This document shows, piece after piece, positions 13,315 through 21,636 of a stretch of DNA of 64,000 nucleotides. The notes beneath the pieces are model-generated. The model was not told the origin of the DNA. It made no database searches and saw only the letters and a list, made by a program, of their open reading frames with translations. The first letter of the stretch is position 1; every line of letters starts with the position of its first letter. The position numbers and the translations under genes were made by a program. This DNA is from Firmicutes bacterium ASF500. GTDB taxonomy: Bacteria; Bacillota; Clostridia; Oscillospirales; Oscillospiraceae. Where the stretch lies: contig CP097573.1 in assembly GCA_000492175.2 (NCBI GenBank), positions 3,534,001 to 3,598,000 of the forward strand. The letters are read 5' to 3'.

Positions 13315-13935
13315 CTACCGCTTCGTGAGCCCCTGCCCGCAGCCCCACTCCGTTGCCCGGCGCGTGAAGGTTTTTCGGGAGATGCCCAGCATTTTTCCAG
13401 CGTCGGTGGCTGTGATGTATCCGTTCCACCAGTCCTCCGCCAGCTCCTCAAAGCCCTCTGGCATGGGGATGCGGTCGGGGCCAAAGCGGACCCCCCGCTC
13501 CAGAGCGGCCGCGATGCCCTCTGCCTGACGCTGATGGATAAATTCCCGCTCTGTCTGAGCCACATAGCTCAGAAGCTGGAGCACAATGTCCGCGATCAGC
13601 GTACCGGTCAGGTCCCGGCCCTCCCGGGTGTCCAGCAGGGGCATGTCCAGCACGACGATGGCCGCGCCCTGGGTCTTTGTGATGAAGCTCCACTGCTCCA
13701 AGATCTCCTTGTAGTTCCGCCCCAGCCGGTCAATGCTCTTGACCACCAGCACGTCCCCGGATTGGAGCACCTGGACCAGCTGTTGGTACAGCGGCCGGTC
13801 AAAGCTCTTGCCCGACTGCTTTTCTATTGTGATCCGCTCCAGGCTCACACCAAATTCCTGGAGCGCCGCCACCTGACGGTCCTCCTTCTGGCCTCGGGTG
13901 GATACGCGGGCATAGCCGTACATCATATTTGACAT
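13315..13935 (-). CDS. Serine recombinase (resolvase/invertase family)
   Basis: This 206-residue small serine recombinase has its nucleophile Ser in MYGYARVSTRGQKEDRQ and the catalytic Arg pair region in VKSIDRLGRNYKEILEQW. The long E-helix follows (LLSYVAQTEREFIHQRQAEGIAAAL), and a C-terminal HTH_7 domain (WWNGYITATDAGKMLGISRKTFTRRATEWGC) ends the protein. The size and layout match Hin/Gin invertases and Tn3-type resolvases. GAGAGGAGG precedes the ATG at 13935. No transposase is adjacent; the inverted repeats to its left are candidate substrates. It could be a stand-alone invertase or a remnant of a transposon. Confidence 0.85.
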   Translation of the reverse strand: MSNMMYGYARVSTRGQKEDRQVAALQEFGVSLERITIEKQSGKSFDRPLYQQLVQVLQSGDVLVVKSIDRLGRNYKEILEQWSFITKTQGAAIVVLDMPLLDTREGRDLTGTLIADIVLQLLSYVAQTEREFIHQRQAEGIAAALERGVRFGPDRIPMPEGFEELAEDWWNGYITATDAGKMLGISRKTFTRRATEWGCGQGLTKR

Positions 13936-14174
13936 CCCGACCCTCCTCTCTTTCTCTTTGGGATGACAAATATTATAAGGTGTTTTGCGGGCAGATGATA
14001 TCTGCGCCCCTACAAAAAGAAGCTTTCCGCAGGGAGGCATACAGGGCAGAGTCCTTGTCCTGCATTGATGTGATATGCGTGAGTAACATGAGAAGGCGGC
14101 TAGTAGTGTTAATACTGGCCGCCTTATATCCAAATATTATAAATTTTCAAGAAATTGCAAACCGTGATTTTATA

Positions 14175-14915
14175 TCAGGTTGAGGAATCTTCGCCGTTTG
14201 ACTCCTCTAAAGCTTTAAGGCTGCTTTCCTCAATCACCTCTCCAGTTTCGGCGTTGACATACTGAATGATAATATCATCCGGCTCGACGCCGTTAAAGGC
14301 GTGATACATTCCCCCGATAATAATGCAGCCCAGACTCAGGAAAGCGGTCTCCATGCTGAGCTCCTCGGTGTTGACCTTGATGGTGAATTTGGTAATGTCT
14401 TTGTTGACAGAGGCGGAGACGACATCAGGATAAGTCCCTGAGCTTATCATTTCCTCCAGAGAGTCGTCGATCTGCTGCCGGAGCTCGTCCATCATTTCCT
14501 TGTGCTTGGCCTTGGACATGACATAGGTGGCGGAGCCGTCCTCGTTCAAGGTGATGGACTTGTAACCCTTCTCCTTGGCCGTCGCGTCCAACGACTCCTG
14601 AGTAGCATCCTCCCCCATAAAGGTGGCCGGGACGGTGATAGTCACGTTGAACAGGCCGGAGTCCACCTCGACCATTCCACTGCCGCCGGAGGAGCTGGCG
14701 TCCGCCCCGGCGGAGCCGTCAGCCGTGGAAGCGGCGGGGGCGGAGGACGCGGAAGGGGTGGAGGACGCGGAAGGGGTGGAAGACGCGGAAGGGGTGGAAG
14801 ACGCGGAAGGGGCGGAAGACGCGGAAGGGGCGGAGGTCCCTCCGTTCTGCCCGCCGCAGGAGCTGAGAGACAGGACCATCGCCAGCGCCAGAGTCAGACT
14901 TAATACTTTTCTCAT
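14175..14915 (-). CDS. Lipoprotein with Ser/Ala/Pro tandem repeat
   Basis: This 246-residue predicted lipoprotein (VLSLTLALAMVLSLSSCGG, lipobox Cys at 20) has a linker of six hexapeptides of type S[AT]PSAS at residues 28-63, encoded by an 18-bp minisatellite. A folded domain of about 170 residues with SGMVEVDSGLFNVTITVPATF at its start follows. No catalytic motif is visible, and the domain is unassigned. The linker length can be expected to vary by slippage. It lies 42 bp after the DUF4352-like lipoprotein gene and reads in the same direction, so they are probably one operon. Bases 13936-14174 downstream hold no further gene. Confidence 0.65.
   Translation of the reverse strand: MRKVLSLTLALAMVLSLSSCGGQNGGTSAPSASSAPSASSTPSASSTPSASSTPSASSAPAASTADGSAGADASSSGGSGMVEVDSGLFNVTITVPATFMGEDATQESLDATAKEKGYKSITLNEDGSATYVMSKAKHKEMMDELRQQIDDSLEEMISSGTYPDVVSASVNKDITKFTIKVNTEELSMETAFLSLGCIIIGGMYHAFNGVEPDDIIIQYVNAETGEVIEESSLKALEESNGEDSST
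14727..14834 (-). repeat. 18-bp minisatellite, six units, inside a lipoprotein gene
   Basis: Six tandem units of 18 bp (of the type GACGCGGAAGGGGTGGAA on the plus strand) encode S-A/T-P-S-A-S hexapeptides. Units differ by few bases. Copy-number change by multiples of 18 keeps the frame, so this tunes linker length rather than switching the gene off. Confidence 0.8.
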
Positions 14916-14957
14916 GATTAAAACTTCCTTTCCAATATGTAATATTTAAGGTTGCAA

Positions 14958-15989
14958 TTACTTTGCGGAGAACTGATATTCCTGCTTGTCAAACACGGTG
15001 CGGACCGACAGGTCCATCTCCATGACGGCCTTGGGTACCTCGATGAGGTAATACAGGCGGGCGGTGGTCAGCGGGGCTATGTCGTCGTAGCTGGAGAAGC
15101 CCTTCTGGTCCTCATCCTCACAGATCACAAAACCGGTGTATTTGTATTTGTCTCCAAAGGTGGCTGTGACGCCGACGAAGCTGTCGATGTCCTTGGGGGT
15201 GGATTGATAGTTGGTCACGTTGTACCGCAGGACAAGATAGATGGAGTCGGGGCTGTCAACCGGGTAGTGCCGGTAGGAGCCGCTGGTGTTGGGGGGCAGA
15301 AGGTCCTCCGTAAATTCATAGCCCACAAATTCCATTGTGGCATAGTCAGTATTCTCAATCACGTCGCCCGGGCGCAGCTCAATCATGTTTTTCACCTCGG
15401 TATTGAGGGGGTACTCATAGGTGAAGAGGGTCCCGTTGATGTCAAAATTCAGGGTCAGGCTGCTCTCCGAGGCGGGGACGTCGGCGGCGGCGTGAAACCG
15501 CGCCGAGGTCATGGGAGAGATGCTTGTGTATGTAGATAAAATTGTCATATTGTCTGTTTCAACGCAGTACAGCGAGCCCCGATACTCCGTTCCGGAGGGG
15601 GATACTGCGGTAAGCTTCATCATATCCTCGGAGTGGATGTCAGCGCCGCTGGTGTTCGTAAGGTCAAAGACGACATCGACATAGGGGTTTCCGCTGGAAT
15701 TGGTGTAGTTTGAGCCGCCCATACTGCTCTGTACCGCTTCGGTGGTGGTAATGCTGACCAGGGTAAAATCCACGAAATCCGGGACCGTATACGGGGTGTC
15801 CAGCTGGAGGGAGGTAATTTCCGGAGCCTCCTCGTCCGGCAATGACGCCGATGACTGTGATGATGCCGAGGACGGTGCTGACACCGCTCCCTTCACAGGG
15901 GACGTGCCGGAGGTCGAGGGGCTGCCTCCGCAGGCCGCCAGAGAGAGGGTCATTGCCGCCGCGAGCATGAGCGCAAAGGTTTTTTTCAT
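14958..15989 (-). CDS. Lipoprotein with two DUF4352-like domains
   Basis: This is a 343-residue lipoprotein: signal peptide with lipobox LAAC, a Ser-rich linker (about 22-50), then two immunoglobulin-like domains of about 130 residues. The first has YVDVVFDLTNTSGADIH and the second YLVLRYNVTNYQSTP, each followed by a TARFHA/TARLYY-type strand. That is the pattern of DUF4352 (extracellular Telomeric-repeat-factor-2-like fold) lipoproteins common in Firmicutes. It is exposed on the cell surface; its ligand is unknown. GAGGCTGAACGAAA precedes the ATG at 15989. It is first in a two-lipoprotein operon. Confidence 0.75.
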   Translation of the reverse strand: MKKTFALMLAAAMTLSLAACGGSPSTSGTSPVKGAVSAPSSASSQSSASLPDEEAPEITSLQLDTPYTVPDFVDFTLVSITTTEAVQSSMGGSNYTNSSGNPYVDVVFDLTNTSGADIHSEDMMKLTAVSPSGTEYRGSLYCVETDNMTILSTYTSISPMTSARFHAAADVPASESSLTLNFDINGTLFTYEYPLNTEVKNMIELRPGDVIENTDYATMEFVGYEFTEDLLPPNTSGSYRHYPVDSPDSIYLVLRYNVTNYQSTPKDIDSFVGVTATFGDKYKYTGFVICEDEDQKGFSSYDDIAPLTTARLYYLIEVPKAVMEMDLSVRTVFDKQEYQFSAK

Positions 15990-16191
15990 TTTCGTTCAGC
16001 CTCCTGTTGATCGTTTTTGTGTACTTCCGGGTTTCTCCGCCTGGAACGCAGCTGTTTTACGCCTTGACTGGCTGGTTCCACGCGGCGCTGGGCGCTAATC
16101 TTGCCCATGGTAGCACGAATAGGAAAGGAAAACAAGTAGCTGGCTGCATACAGATTTTAATGAAATGTATTCTTGTTTTTGGCGAAAAAAT

Positions 16192-16222
16192 AGCAAGCGC
16201 GGCGAGAAAAGCCGCGCTTGCT
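16192..16222 (-). terminator. Terminator of the dCache chemoreceptor gene
   Basis: AGCAAGCGCGGC (16192-16203) pairs with GCCGCGCTTGCT (16211-16222) around a 7-nt loop. On the minus strand ATTTTTTCG follows, 14 bp past the stop codon at 16236, a textbook rho-independent terminator. A shorter T tract on the plus side is also present. The rest of 15990-16191 has no gene. Confidence 0.85.
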
Positions 16223-16235
16223 GATTTTATTTGGA

Positions 16236-18188
16236 TTATCGGATGCGGAACCGGCCAATCAGGCTGTTCAGGGTACGGGCCTGGAGGGACAGCTCCTTGG
16301 AGACGGCCGCGCTCTTCTCGGCGGCGTTGGAGTTGCTCTGGACCACAACGGAAATATCCTTGATGCCGTTCTCCACCAGGGTAATCATCTCCAACTGCTG
16401 GACGCTGGCGGCGGCAATTTCATCCATCAGATCCTTGATGGACTGAATGCAGTCGTCCACCACCCGCATGGCGGAGACGGCCAGACCGGTGGATTCCGTC
16501 CCCGTTTTCACGTCCTGAATGGAGCGGTTGATGAGGTTGTTGGTGTTCTGGGCGGCCTCGGCGGATTTGGAGGCCAGGTTCCGCACCTCGTCGGCCACCA
16601 CCGAGAAGCCCTTGCCGGCGCTGCCCGCCCGGGCGGCCTCCACGGCGGCGTTGAGAGCCAGGATATTGGTCTGGAAGGCGATGTCCTCAATGGTCTTGAT
16701 GATGGTGCCGATCTGGGTGGAGGACTGGTCGATGTTCTTGGTGGTTGCGGTGAGCTGGTACATTTTGGTGTCCGCCTCAGCGGCGTAGCCGGTGGCCTTG
16801 CCCACCAGGTCGGTGGCATCTCCGCAGCGGACGGTACTGGTCTGAATCTGGGCGGTGATGGCGGTGACGTTGGACACCAGGCCGTCCACCGAGGCCGCCT
16901 GCTCCAGCGTTCCCTGGGAGAGGGCCTGCGCGCCGTTGGACACCAGGTCGGCGCTGGAGTCCACCTGCCGGGCCACCTGGGAGATTTCCTGAATGACGGT
17001 GGTCAGATTGGTCTGGATGGACTTCAGGCTCTCGGCCAGCTCCCGGAAGTCTCCGATGTAATAGGACTCGTTTTTGGTCACGTCCACGGCCAGGTTGCCC
17101 TGGGCGATCCTGCCGATCTCATCGGACCGGCCGTAGAAGGCCTCCAGCTCCTGATCATCGGAGAGATTCAGGTCGCCCAGCCGGCCAATGGCCCGCTCCA
17201 CAACCATCAGCTCCCGGCCCTCCCGCCGGAGGATCAGAAGGGTGATGAGGATAACCGCCGCGGCCATGACCGCGCACAGCACGCCCACCAGGATGCGCAC
17301 CGCCGTGACGGAGGCGTAGACCTCCGAGGCGTTGTCCCGGACCATAAAGACCCAGCCCCGGTCCTTCAGATACTTATAGACCACCAGCTGACTTCGGCCA
17401 TCCTCGTCCCGGTAGGAGTAGGTCTTGGCGTCGGTGGAGCCGTCGGCCTGGATGCGGCGGATGATCTCCTGGTACCCCGGGTCGGTGGTCTGGGTGTTGA
17501 GCAGAGCCTCGTCCTCGTGATAGAGGTAGACGCCGTCCTCCACATTTAAAAATACGTACTCGCTGGTGGGCAGGCCCTCAATGTTCAGGTTCAGGAGGGA
17601 GTCCATCAGGTGGCTGGCGTAGACTCCGGCCCCCACATAGCCGATGCACTTCTGCCCCTCGAAGATGGGGTAGTACATGGACAGAATCAGGCTCCCGGTG
17701 CCGGGGGATTTCATGATCCCCAGGTTGGTCAGCTGCCGCTCCGCCAGGATGGTCTCCTGAAAGCTTTTGAGGGAGTCACCCGTGCGGGTGGTCATACCGA
17801 TGGCCCCCTGGGAGGTGTGAGTCAGGACATGGGTGTCCGGGGTGGCGATGTACAGTCCCTCAAAGACCCCCTTGACGGCGGCGAAGTCCTCCGTGTATTT
17901 CTGGGCCTGCCGGAGCAGGACCGGGTCTTCGGGGTTCTTTAAAAGCTCGTGGACCTCACTGCCCAGGGCGAAGGCGGTGGTGTACCGCTCGGCGGAGACC
18001 ACGTACTCATTGATGATGGCAGCTCGGGACTCCACCGCGTCGGTCATCTGGTTGGTGATGTGTCCCCTCACGGTGGACGCCGCGTTGGTGGACACGAAAA
18101 CCCAGAGAAAAATCATCCCCGCCAGGGTAATAGCGCTGGTGATGATGCCGATTCGGGTGGCAAGCCGTTTGTTTGCGAGAAACTTCAT
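16236..18188 (-). CDS. Methyl-accepting chemotaxis protein with dCache-type sensor domain
   Basis: This intact chemoreceptor of 650 residues has TM1 at about 12-35 (IGIITSAITLAGMIFLWVFV) and an extracellular double-Cache region of about 260 residues (YVVSAERYTTAFALGSEVHELL through VVYKYLKDRGWVFMVRD). TM2 lies at about 297-322 (ILVGVLCAVMAAAVILITLLIL), followed by HAMP-like helices and a signalling domain with the conserved tip FQTNILALNAAVEAARAGSAGKGFSVVADEVRNLASKSAEAAQ. dCache domains bind amino acids, carboxylates and similar small ligands. The gene has its own promoter and terminator. It is not a copy of the split receptor at 10347-11618, whose sensor domain is smaller. Confidence 0.93.
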   Translation of the reverse strand: MKFLANKRLATRIGIITSAITLAGMIFLWVFVSTNAASTVRGHITNQMTDAVESRAAIINEYVVSAERYTTAFALGSEVHELLKNPEDPVLLRQAQKYTEDFAAVKGVFEGLYIATPDTHVLTHTSQGAIGMTTRTGDSLKSFQETILAERQLTNLGIMKSPGTGSLILSMYYPIFEGQKCIGYVGAGVYASHLMDSLLNLNIEGLPTSEYVFLNVEDGVYLYHEDEALLNTQTTDPGYQEIIRRIQADGSTDAKTYSYRDEDGRSQLVVYKYLKDRGWVFMVRDNASEVYASVTAVRILVGVLCAVMAAAVILITLLILRREGRELMVVERAIGRLGDLNLSDDQELEAFYGRSDEIGRIAQGNLAVDVTKNESYYIGDFRELAESLKSIQTNLTTVIQEISQVARQVDSSADLVSNGAQALSQGTLEQAASVDGLVSNVTAITAQIQTSTVRCGDATDLVGKATGYAAEADTKMYQLTATTKNIDQSSTQIGTIIKTIEDIAFQTNILALNAAVEAARAGSAGKGFSVVADEVRNLASKSAEAAQNTNNLINRSIQDVKTGTESTGLAVSAMRVVDDCIQSIKDLMDEIAAASVQQLEMITLVENGIKDISVVVQSNSNAAEKSAAVSKELSLQARTLNSLIGRFRIR

Positions 18189-18250
18189 AAACTCTCCCCC
18201 AAAGAAAAAAGTTTTGGGGTTACCGGGACAGCGTCAAAATTAGCGGAAAT

Positions 18251-18279
18251 GTTATAACATATATTCCCACCTATGTCGA
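18251..18279 (-). promoter_or_regulatory. Promoter of the dCache chemoreceptor gene
   Basis: Leftward, TCGACA (complement of 18274-18279) and TATAAC (complement of 18251-18256) are 17 bp apart and 63 bp upstream of the start at 18188. An intervening GTTATAAC palindrome overlaps the -10 box. Confidence 0.55.
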
Positions 18280-18340
18280 GATTGTTTCGAATTAAGAAAG
18301 TGTTCAAAATTTTCGGTCAGAGGTCTGTCCGATGCCCCAC

Positions 18341-18369
18341 TTGCGCGGCGGCGGAGGATTTGGTATACT
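18341..18369 (+). promoter_or_regulatory. Promoter of the NagD-like gene
   Basis: TTGCGC (18341-18346) and TATACT (18364-18369) are 17 bp apart, 95 bp upstream of the ATG at 18464. The leader contains a GC-rich repeat related to the intergenic repeat at 13243. Confidence 0.5.
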
Positions 18370-18463
18370 TCCCTTAGAGGCGGCGACTGGCCGCCCGCGG
18401 GCGCACTCAGCGCGCCCCTACGCCGCCGCCGGACAGCGGTGGAAGAAAAAGGAGAAAATTATC

Positions 18464-19258
18464 ATGTATTCCATAGATTTCAAGAAGAAAAAAGGCTTTA
18501 TCTGCGACATGGACGGCGTCATCTACCACGGCAACCAAATTTTGCCCGGCGTCCCGGAGTTTCTTCACTGGCTCCAAGAGGAGGGCAAGTCCTACCTGTT
18601 TCTGACCAACAACAGCGGCTCCACCCCCCGGGAGCTCCAGCAGAAGCTGGCCCGGATGGGACTGGACGTGCCCGAAGAGCACTTTTACACCAGCGCCCTG
18701 GCTACGGCGGCCTTTTTAAAGACGCAGGCCCCGGGGTGCTCCGCCTATGTCATCGGCGAGGCGGGACTGCTCAACGCCCTGTATGACGTGGGTATCACCA
18801 TGAACGACGTGGACCCCGACTATGTGGTGGTAGGGGAGAGCAAGTCCTATTCCCTGGAGACGGTGACCAAGGCCATCAATCTGGTCCTGGGCGGGGCCAA
18901 GCTGATCGGCGCCAATTCCGACGTCTCCAGCCCGGGAGAGAACAGCACCATGCCGGCCTGCGGCGCCCTGGTGGCCCCCATCGAGATGGCCACCGGCACC
19001 AGGGCCTACTTCTGCGGCAAGCCCAACCCCCTGATGATGCGCACCGGCCTGCGCCTGCTGAACTGCCACTCCGAGGACGCGGTGATGGTGGGCGACCGGA
19101 TGGACACCGACGTGATCTCCGGCCTGGAGAGCGGCATGTCCACCGTGCTGGTCCTCTCGGGCATCTCCACGCCGGAGACACTGAAAACCTACTCCTACCG
19201 CCCGTCCATGATCCTGGACGGGGTGGGAGATATCGTCCGGGCGGCTCAGGAAGGCTGA
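18464..19258 (+). CDS. HAD-superfamily phosphatase, NagD-like
   Basis: This 264-residue cytosolic phosphatase of the NagD/PGP (HAD subfamily IIA) group shows all four HAD motifs. Motif I is GFICDMDGVIYHGN with the two catalytic Asp; motif II is FLTNNSG. The motif III Lys lies in the FCGKPNP region, and motif IV is MVGDRMDTDV. The C2-type cap lies between (about 80-180). Members hydrolyse nucleotide monophosphates or small phosphosugars; substrate cannot be told. The ATG at 18464 follows AAAAGGAGAAAA; the longer upstream frame reads through a repeat and is not coding. A GC-rich hairpin (19279-19300 region) follows. Confidence 0.9.
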   Translation: MYSIDFKKKKGFICDMDGVIYHGNQILPGVPEFLHWLQEEGKSYLFLTNNSGSTPRELQQKLARMGLDVPEEHFYTSALATAAFLKTQAPGCSAYVIGEAGLLNALYDVGITMNDVDPDYVVVGESKSYSLETVTKAINLVLGGAKLIGANSDVSSPGENSTMPACGALVAPIEMATGTRAYFCGKPNPLMMRTGLRLLNCHSEDAVMVGDRMDTDVISGLESGMSTVLVLSGISTPETLKTYSYRPSMILDGVGDIVRAAQEG

Positions 19259-19388
19259 GGACCGAGACTTCCGCCGGGGCCCGGCCCGCAGCCGGGCCCT
19301 GAGCGCTCTCCCGCATGCGAAAGGAGAATTGTGAGAAAAGCTCCTCCAAATGACTTGATTTTTTTGAAACAATCTGCTATCCTAAATA

Positions 19389-19408
19389 GGCCCCGCCGGA
19401 GCGGGGCC
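19389..19408 (+). repeat. GC hairpin upstream of the tRNA
   Basis: GGCCCCGC (19389-19396) pairs with GCGGGGCC (19401-19408) around CGGA. It has no T tract. It may end transcription from the NagD-like gene together with the GC-rich stem near 19280. Confidence 0.4.
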
Positions 19409-19432
19409 AGGCGCGCCTGAACAGTTGAATAT

Positions 19433-19521
19433 GCAGCGGTATCGAAGTGGTCATAACGGGGCTGACTCGAAATCAGTTTGCAGGCAACTGCACGTGGGTT
19501 CGAATCCCACCCGCTGCGCCA
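19433..19521 (+). tRNA. tRNA-Ser (anticodon CGA)
   Basis: The 7-bp acceptor stem GCAGCGG (19433-19439) pairs with CCGCTGC (19511-19517), followed by G and an encoded CCA (19519-19521). The anticodon loop CTCGAAA gives anticodon CGA, reading UCG. A long variable arm (GCAGGCAACTGC region) and a T arm with GTTCGAATCC confirm a class II serine tRNA. It lies directly left of the ICE, and tRNA 3' ends are common integration sites. Confidence 0.93.
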
Positions 19522-19878
19522 GAAAAAGAGGTCAAAAAAGATTTTCGGTGAAAAAACCGAGAGATTTCAAGACCTCAGAGGCCCTTGGATAACGAAAATC
19601 CAAGGGCCTCAAAATTTAGATTTTTCCCCACCTCCTATTCACTCAGGCAGGACTTAAACCTGCGGCAAAACAGTTTCAAATAGGGCGCTACGATTTTGAG
19701 CGCCTGTATTGAGCGTCGATCCGTCAGTTCTAAAGGAATTGACAGACCGGCGCTTTTTGCTTTTCCAGGAAAACACAATACTCCCAGCGCCTGTTTTCAA
19801 AACAGGCAAAATCAAAAAGGGCCCCAGACTTTTCAGCGCAAAAAGTTGCCATTATATTAGAAAGCAAGGAGGATCAAA
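19522..19878 (+). other. Gene-free junction between tRNA-Ser and the ICE, with two terminators and a palindrome
   Basis: There is no convincing gene here. A perfect 13-bp hairpin at 19578-19610 (GAGGCCCTTGGAT and its complement, then AAAATTTAGATTTTT) would end tRNA transcription. A second, 18-bp hairpin at 19712-19754 with four G-T wobbles is followed by TTTTGCTTTT. A 19-bp palindrome, GCCTGTTTTCAAAACAGGC, is at 19789-19807 and could be an operator. A weak promoter-like pair (TTTTCA 19830-19835, TATATT 19853-19858, 17-bp spacing) precedes the first ICE gene. The ICE left end should be in this stretch or inside the tRNA 3' end. Confidence 0.55.
19712..19765 (+). terminator. 18-bp hairpin with T tract before the ICE operon
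   Basis: AGCGTCGATCCGTCAGTT (19712-19729) pairs along its full length with 19737-19754, using four G-T pairs, and TTTTGCTTTT follows. It isolates the ICE operon from upstream transcription. Confidence 0.65.
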
Positions 19879-21636
19879 ATGAACGCAGAAGAAAAAAACA
19901 GATACTTCCAAGAACTAACCCTGAACCTCCAGCACGAGGGCTTTGCCGTAAAACCGGAAACGGAGGAGGGCCTCCTGCCAATAGAGCTGGACGGACAGCG
20001 TCTCTGCCTCGCGCTGGATACCGGCTCGGTGAGGTACTGGCGGGAGGATACGGCGGATGATCACAGGAGCGCCGCTCTGGACAAAGCAATCTCTATCACC
20101 AAAACCACTGCCGAGTACATGCGCCAGATGGAGACGGCGCCCCGGCTGACAGCCAGCGGCCTGACGGGAGACTACAGGCTGCTGGCGGATTTCAACGATG
20201 TGGTTCTGGCGGGCCACCCCACCAGGTACGGCGTCCAGTTTGCTACCTGGGAACGTGTGCGGGAGCGCGCTGGCCTGAACGCGGGGAACTTCTACGGACC
20301 TCCCGGCGGTGTGGACAGTTACACCGCGGCCAAGCGCGACTTCGCTACCCGCTCCGGCCTCATCCCCCACGTTGTCCTTTTTACTCCCGAACAACTTACA
20401 GAAGTCTATCGCAGTATCCATGAAACATTGGAAGCGGTTTTGAGCAACCCCCGACGTCCGGAATGCGATCAGATCACGGTCCCTTTCCCCATTCCCGTTG
20501 ACCAGTACGATAAGACCATTGAGATGCTCCAGGCAATTGACCTGGGCTTTTCCGCGAATCGGGACTGCACTGTGGATGAAGTGAACAGCCGGTACAACGT
20601 GCTGAACACCCTGGTGGGTACGCTGGTCAATATCGATCAGCTGGACTACCTGGCGAAACGGCTGGACGGCTTCTGCGCCGGCGAGGTCAGTCAGTTCCAG
20701 GCTATGGCTCACAAGCTGGGGCTGTCCGAAATCAAGGACTTTATTAACCTGACGTACTGTTGTCAACAGACAACGGTTATCACGGATTTCTCTGATTTGG
20801 AGCAGATCGGGAAAGACCACACAATGACACTGAACGGCGGCGCAATGCCGATAGACCAATACCAGGCAGTGAATGGCAAAGAAGCCGCCCTCCAGCTGAT
20901 TAACGGCGGTAGAGGAGTCATCACCCCTTACGGTGTGGCCTACGACAACGGCATGGAGCTGGAACCGGTCTACAACGGACATCAGTTCCCCTCATATCTA
21001 TACGATCACAGCCTGCTGGTGTTGGAGATCACGCCAAAACGGGGTCTTGTGGAGGGGAGCAATCCGGAATATCTGTACCTTCCCGCTTCGGAACACCAGA
21101 TCGAGCGGACGCTGCTCCGTGTCGGCGTCACCACACTGCACGATGCTAAGATGCGCATCGACTGGGACGAGTTGCCGGAAAAAGTTGTGAATGCGCTGGA
21201 ACTGGACCACCTGAGCGGCAGCGATCTCCCGGCCCTAAACCGGATGTGCCAGTCTATCGAGCCGCTGAAGGAGGCGGATATGGAGAAGCTGAATGCGGTA
21301 GTGCTGTTTGCGGAGGCTGGAGACATGATGGCCGTCCGCCAGCTGGCGGAAAACCTGGACCTGTTTGACTTTGTCCCCGGCCTCCAAACCCCGGAGGAAT
21401 ACGGCAGGCACATGATCCGGGAGTCCGGTCATTTCGACTACGACGAAAACCTGGAGGGCTTCTACGACTACCGCCGCTACGGTGAACAGCAGCTCCGGCA
21501 GGAAGGCGGGCAGTTCAACGAATGCGGCTATGTGGTGTACCAGGGCACAATGCTGCTGGAGGAGCTGATGATGGAGGACCCCGCAGAGAAGCATCAGCGG
21601 GAACAGGGACTCCAGATGGGAGGGCTGACGCAATGA
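19879..21636 (+). CDS. ArdA-like antirestriction protein, enlarged
   Basis: This is a 585-residue protein. The C-terminal ~170 residues match the ArdA fold: LNAVVLFAEAGDMMAVRQLAENLDLFDFVPG, then the EEYGRHMIRESGHFDYDENLEGFYDYRRYGEQ segment and FNECGYVVYQG. ArdA is an acidic DNA mimic that blocks type I restriction in the recipient cell. The first 400 residues hold a related module (QLDYLAKRLDGFCAGEVSQFQ, then ITPYGVAYDNG) plus an unassigned N-terminal region. Classical ArdA is about 165 residues, so this is a multidomain version. The SD is AAGGAGG. It is first of a coupled gene run and overlaps the next ATG (ATGA). It ends in the tail QMGGLTQ discussed in the findings. Confidence 0.7.
   Translation: MNAEEKNRYFQELTLNLQHEGFAVKPETEEGLLPIELDGQRLCLALDTGSVRYWREDTADDHRSAALDKAISITKTTAEYMRQMETAPRLTASGLTGDYRLLADFNDVVLAGHPTRYGVQFATWERVRERAGLNAGNFYGPPGGVDSYTAAKRDFATRSGLIPHVVLFTPEQLTEVYRSIHETLEAVLSNPRRPECDQITVPFPIPVDQYDKTIEMLQAIDLGFSANRDCTVDEVNSRYNVLNTLVGTLVNIDQLDYLAKRLDGFCAGEVSQFQAMAHKLGLSEIKDFINLTYCCQQTTVITDFSDLEQIGKDHTMTLNGGAMPIDQYQAVNGKEAALQLINGGRGVITPYGVAYDNGMELEPVYNGHQFPSYLYDHSLLVLEITPKRGLVEGSNPEYLYLPASEHQIERTLLRVGVTTLHDAKMRIDWDELPEKVVNALELDHLSGSDLPALNRMCQSIEPLKEADMEKLNAVVLFAEAGDMMAVRQLAENLDLFDFVPGLQTPEEYGRHMIRESGHFDYDENLEGFYDYRRYGEQQLRQEGGQFNECGYVVYQGTMLLEELMMEDPAEKHQREQGLQMGGLTQ

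Noticed and set aside
14727..14834. Tandem 18-bp repeats considered as a CRISPR array
   Set aside because: The units are contiguous with no spacers and are in frame inside a lipoprotein gene; no cas genes are nearby.
14502..14903. Gly/Arg-rich plus-strand frames over the minisatellite
   Set aside because: They are antisense readings of the S[AT]PSAS repeats of the lipoprotein.
16218..17549. Plus-strand frame opposite the intact chemoreceptor
   Set aside because: The Gly/His/Val/Leu-rich translation is typical of antisense frames to high-GC genes; the minus strand has a full MCP.
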